From contig CACYNH010000001.1 in assembly GCA_902775735.1 (NCBI GenBank), forward strand, positions 1 to 64,000: a stretch of 64,000 nt of DNA. The letters are read 5' to 3'. The stretch comes from an uncultured Erysipelotrichaceae bacterium (lineage in GTDB: Bacteria > Bacillota_I > Bacilli_A > Erysipelotrichales > Erysipelotrichaceae). Positions 61,042-64,000 of the stretch are shown piece by piece. The first letter of the stretch is position 1. Each line of letters opens with the position of its first letter. The position numbers and the translations under genes are program-made. A model generated the notes under the pieces. It worked only from the letters and a program-made list of their open reading frames with translations, searched no databases and had not been told where the DNA came from.

Positions 61042-62271
61042 ATGAAACTCAACGTAGCTGTATTCTTCGGCGGCGAAAGCGTGGAACATGAAGTATCGGT
61101 CATTTCCGCCCATCAGGCGATGGACGCTCTTACCCCCGACAAGTATAATGTCATCCCTGTCTATGTCTCCAAAGACAGAAGACTCTTCACATCCGAAAAG
61201 ATGGGCGACATCCAGTTCTTCACCGGCAGAAAGCTCGATGAAGTGATCGCCGAGTGCACACAGATCTACATCGTGCGCGAAAACAACAAAGCTGTCATCA
61301 GACCCGTCAAGACAAAGATGTTCGGCAGTAAGGAAATCGGCACCATCGACGTCGCTGTCCCGGTCATGCACGGCACCAACGGCGAAGACGGAACGATCCA
61401 GGGCTATCTGGAAATGCTGAAGGTTCCGTATGCCGGATGCGACCTCTACGGCGCGGCGGTCGGACAGGACAAAGTTCTCATGAAGCACATCCTGGCGGAC
61501 AACGGTCTGCCGATGGCCGACTGGTTCTGGGTCTACGGCAGGGAAATCGACGACCATCCTGAAGAGGTTCTGGCAAAGGCGCGTAAGCTGAAGTATCCGG
61601 TCATCCTCAAGCCGGCAAGAACAGGTTCCTCCGTCGGTATCGCGATTGCCCATAACGACGAAGAGTATCTGGAATGTTTCGAGGACGCAAGACAGTATGA
61701 CGAGAAAGTCATCACCGAAAAGGTCATCCGGCCGATGCGCGAAATCAACTGTTCTGTTTTAGGCGATGGCTATGAATCCGAAACCAGCGTGCTTGAGGAA
61801 GTCAGCTCCGCCTCCAAAGACGAGCTGCTCAACTTCAAGGACAAATACCAGGGCGGCGGCAAGGCTGCCAAAGGCGCAAAGACATCCGGTTCCAAGGGCG
61901 CCGGCATGGCTTCCACATCAAGAATCGTTCCCGCTCCCCTTTCCGAAGCGGAAACAGAGCATATCTGCTCACTGGCAAAGAAGACATTCGCAGCCCTCGG
62001 CGCGGCGGGCGTCTGCCGTATTGACTTCATGATGGACGCTGAAACCAAGCATGTCTATGTCAATGAAATCAACACCATTCCCGGTTCCCTGGCCTTCTAT
62101 CTCTGGACCGCAAAGGGCGTCAGCTTCCCTGAGTTAATGGACAGACTGGTGAACCTCGCTCTTGAAAGAGAGAGAAGAAGATCGAGAATGACCACCTCCT
62201 TCGATACCGACCTGCTCCTGAACTACAAAGCGGGCGGCGGCGCAAAAGGAGCCAAGGGTTCCAAAGGTTAA
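61042..62271 (+). CDS. ddl: D-alanine--D-alanine ligase
   Basis: A 409-residue ATP-grasp ligase. VFFGGESVEHEVSVIS, PVMHGTNGEDGTIQG, KPARTGSSVG, CRIDFMMD and NEINTIPGSLAFYLW are the family motifs. Two features are odd: a Gly/Lys/Ala/Ser-rich insert at about 271-293 (QGGGKAAKGAKTSGSKGAG) in the loop that normally covers the active site, and a similar Gly/Ala/Lys tail at 397-409. The enzyme makes the D-Ala-D-Ala (or D-Ala-D-X) end of peptidoglycan. GGAGG precedes the start; a terminator follows. Confidence 0.9.
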   Translation: MKLNVAVFFGGESVEHEVSVISAHQAMDALTPDKYNVIPVYVSKDRRLFTSEKMGDIQFFTGRKLDEVIAECTQIYIVRENNKAVIRPVKTKMFGSKEIGTIDVAVPVMHGTNGEDGTIQGYLEMLKVPYAGCDLYGAAVGQDKVLMKHILADNGLPMADWFWVYGREIDDHPEEVLAKARKLKYPVILKPARTGSSVGIAIAHNDEEYLECFEDARQYDEKVITEKVIRPMREINCSVLGDGYESETSVLEEVSSASKDELLNFKDKYQGGGKAAKGAKTSGSKGAGMASTSRIVPAPLSEAETEHICSLAKKTFAALGAAGVCRIDFMMDAETKHVYVNEINTIPGSLAFYLWTAKGVSFPELMDRLVNLALERERRRSRMTTSFDTDLLLNYKAGGGAKGAKGSKG

Positions 62272-62280
62272 TCATACTGA

Positions 62281-62302
62281 AGACCGCATGGCGGTCTTTT
62301 GT
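62281..62302 (+). terminator. terminator after ddl
   Basis: AGACCGC-ATG-GCGGTCT then TTTGT. Confidence 0.8.
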
Positions 62303-62327
62303 TTCGGTTCAAAGAAAATGCTATACT
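62299..62327 (+). promoter_or_regulatory. promoter of deoD
   Basis: TTGTTT (62299-62304), 17-bp spacer, TATACT (62322-62327). Confidence 0.55.
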
Positions 62328-62360
62328 GATTTCAACAGATCCAGGAGGAAACACAATTAT

Positions 62361-63071
62361 ATGTCAACACCCCATAACAGCGCCGCAAAAGAACAGATCG
62401 CCAGGAGTGTTCTGATGCCCGGCGATCCGCTGCGGGCGAAATTTATCGCGGAAACATTCCTTGAAAACCCGGTCCTGGTCAATCCGGTCCGCGGCATCAA
62501 CGGATATACCGGCACCTATAAAGGCGTCCCCGTCACCGTCATGGCTTCCGGCATGGGCATGCCTTCCATCGGCATCTATTCCTATGAGCTCTTTAAATTC
62601 TACGATGTCGACAACATCATCCGTGTCGGATCAGCCGGCGCCTATGTGCCTGACCTGCATGTCTATGACGTCGTCATCGCCGACAGCGCCTATTCCGAAA
62701 GCACCTTTGCAAAATCCGCCTTCCACTATGAAGAGGATATTCTTCTTCCTTCCGCGCAGCTGAGTGAAAAGCTGAAAAAGGCCGCCGCTGATCTTGGCAT
62801 CAAAGTCCATGACGGCCGCGTCCACAGTTCCGACGCTTTCTACCATGCGGATGATGAGTATCTGAAAACAGTCGTGGATGAAAAGAAGTGCACGGTCGTC
62901 GAAATGGAAAGCTTCGCCCTTTTCGCAAACGCGAAGTATACCGGCAAGAACGGCGCCTGCATCCTGACAGTATCGGACAACCTTGTCACCCATGAGGACA
63001 CCACGCCGGAAGAAAGACAGAACTCATTCACAAACATGATGAAGATTGCCCTTGAGGCAGCCATCGCTTAA
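62361..63071 (+). CDS. deoD: purine nucleoside phosphorylase, DeoD type
   Basis: A 236-residue hexameric-type phosphorylase: VLMPGDPLRAKFIAE (phosphate loop), GMPSIGIYSYEL, RVGSAGAY, VEMESFALF (ribose contact) and the catalytic Asp in TVSDNLVT. It splits purine nucleosides to base and ribose-1-phosphate and would use nucleosides brought in by the BMP importer at 9-14 kb. AGGAGG precedes the start. Confidence 0.95.
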   Translation: MSTPHNSAAKEQIARSVLMPGDPLRAKFIAETFLENPVLVNPVRGINGYTGTYKGVPVTVMASGMGMPSIGIYSYELFKFYDVDNIIRVGSAGAYVPDLHVYDVVIADSAYSESTFAKSAFHYEEDILLPSAQLSEKLKKAAADLGIKVHDGRVHSSDAFYHADDEYLKTVVDEKKCTVVEMESFALFANAKYTGKNGACILTVSDNLVTHEDTTPEERQNSFTNMMKIALEAAIA

Positions 63072-63108
63072 GAAAAAAATGAAGGCTCCGCTCAGTCGGA
63101 GTCTTCAT
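63072..63108 (-). terminator. terminator overlapping the 3' end of the sulfatase gene
   Basis: Minus strand ATGAAGACTCCG, 6-nt loop, CGGAGCCTTCAT followed by TTTTTTT. The upstream arm includes the last codons and stop of the gene. Confidence 0.8.
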
Positions 63109-64000
63109 TGATTTCATCGGCTATGTCCAGCGCGTCCTGTTCCGCCAGCCTTCTGGCCAGTACCGCCGGAGCGGTGTTTTCATAAACAGGCTTTGTGATG
63201 AACTCACGCGCAGCGAAGTAATCGGAGCGGTAGATCATCTTTGAGATATTGAGCATGTTCTGGTTTTCGCGGGTCACGGCATTGATGTAGTCTTCATCCG
63301 CGTTTCCGTCGAACTCACCGGATTCCATGTAGTAGATGCCTTTGTCCGTGATCCAGTCGCCTTCAGGCATGAAGACGACTTTTTCTTTTTCACTGAAATA
63401 GTCGGTGCCCATGTAAAGACGCGGATCATATTCAATGTTGAACAGGTTGAACATTGTCGGCAGGATATCGAAGGTGCTGTTGACGCCGTCAAACTTTCTT
63501 GCCGGTGTGCCGGCGTTGTAGATCACCCACTGGCCGCGGTCGATATTGAGCGCTTCCAGACGGTCAAACGGAGTATTGGAATATTCGGCGATCATTTCCT
63601 CATCCATCTCGAAAGGATGGTGGTCATTGAAGAACATGATGACCGTGTCCTCCAGTTTCCCCTCTTCATCAAGAGCGTCGATCAGATACTCCAGGGAAGC
63701 GTCGAAGTCCATGGATTTGGAAAGGTAGGACTTGACGGCGTCGGGATAATCCGGATGGACCCTGTTGATTTCGCTCAGATACCTTGTGCCGAGGTCTGAG
63801 TATTTCTGGTAAGGATAATGCATGGCGGAAGTGATGATGGCGGCCATGAATTTATCCTGATGAATGAACTCGGGCACCGCCAGCTTCATGAGCTCAAGAT
63901 CCGACTGCCAGCCGGTCAGCGTCTTGATGGGCAGATCATCGTAATTCAGATAGACCTGGCAGCCTTCATTGGCATAGTAGGTTCTTCTTTCATAATACTG
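63092..64000 (-). CDS. LTA synthase-like sulfatase, C-terminal part
   Basis: The reading frame enters from the right edge, so the N terminus is outside the window; 302 residues are seen. The segment YYANEGCQVYLNYDDLPIKTLTGWQSD, the metal-site-like MFFNDHHPFEMDEEM (compare GDHxP of LtaS), GVNSTFDILPTMFNLFNIEYDPRLYMGTDYF and MPEGDWITDKGIYY are typical of LtaS-family phosphoglycerol transferases. Missing parts are the membrane segments and the catalytic Thr. An internal Met at 63889 is not the true start. Confidence 0.82.
   Translation of the reverse strand, partial: QYYERRTYYANEGCQVYLNYDDLPIKTLTGWQSDLELMKLAVPEFIHQDKFMAAIITSAMHYPYQKYSDLGTRYLSEINRVHPDYPDAVKSYLSKSMDFDASLEYLIDALDEEGKLEDTVIMFFNDHHPFEMDEEMIAEYSNTPFDRLEALNIDRGQWVIYNAGTPARKFDGVNSTFDILPTMFNLFNIEYDPRLYMGTDYFSEKEKVVFMPEGDWITDKGIYYMESGEFDGNADEDYINAVTRENQNMLNISKMIYRSDYFAAREFITKPVYENTAPAVLARRLAEQDALDIADEINEDSD

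Overview
The window looks like chromosomal DNA of a moderate-GC, low-oxygen-adapted Gram-positive bacterium of the Bacillota. The evidence is a lipoteichoic-acid synthase-type sulfatase, BMP-type lipoprotein ABC import, CarD, BlaI/BlaR-type sensors, a GntR/YtrA-ABC cassette, a linked arginine deiminase operon, strong GGAGG ribosome sites, and large secreted proteins ending in a cysteine-containing variant of SLH repeats. An Erysipelotrichia-like affiliation fits best but is an inference. Protein and gene homology calls are from recognised motifs; no search was run.

Layout. 0-9 kb: truncated GH43 glycosidase, GH25 lysozyme, CarD, rRNA methyltransferase, a PTS-IIC-like membrane protein facing a membrane-anchored MerR regulator across a near-symmetrical double promoter, then a serine hydrolase with a dipeptide epimerase. 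9-14 kb: a complete BMP-type purine nucleoside ABC importer with a terminator after its binding-protein gene. 14-23 kb: polysaccharide O-acyltransferase pair, rlmD-type methyltransferase, Nudix, HD, two PLP enzymes and a pseudouridine synthase. 23-28 kb: a broken SLH surface-protein gene directly preceded by an overlooked 55-residue peptide gene with a textbook double-glycine-type leader, an ABC-F protein, an unknown membrane protein, a HAD phosphatase and tRNA-Arg(CCG). 28-30 kb: a two-gene toxin-antitoxin-like unit (HTH plus nucleotidyltransferase) with a perfect palindrome on its -10 box. 30-38 kb: an Ldh2-type dehydrogenase, two giant secreted multidomain proteins with near-identical 3' ends, and a small lipoprotein.

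38-42 kb: a GntR/YtrA regulator, ABC ATPase, ABC permease and an orphan winged-helix domain in one operon, preceded by an AT-rich repeat-bearing gap. 42-47 kb: arcC, arcB, arcA and an upstream ornithine cyclodeaminase-like gene (TIGR00300/LOR-SDH type) in one tight operon. This suggests ornithine may be turned into proline. 46-49 kb: BlaI/M56 sensor pair with two dyads. 49-53 kb: DUF4230 protein and a Tet(M)-like GTPase fused to a Rae1/YacP ribosome A-site nuclease domain. 53-61 kb: overlapping operon of DUF2974 hydrolase, RNase Z, lipid kinase and P1 peptidase; CBS/DRTGG pyrophosphatase; patatin-dUTPase-methionine aminopeptidase operon. 61-64 kb: D-Ala-D-Ala ligase with unusual Gly/Lys/Ala-rich inserts, DeoD, and the 3' part of an LTA synthase-like sulfatase running off the window.

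The most interesting items are the double-glycine peptide, the GTPase-Rae1 fusion, the membrane-tethered MerR unit with mirrored long-spacer promoters, the cyclodeaminase-bearing arc operon, and two genes whose extended -10 boxes lie exactly 7 nt before ATG, implying leaderless mRNAs.
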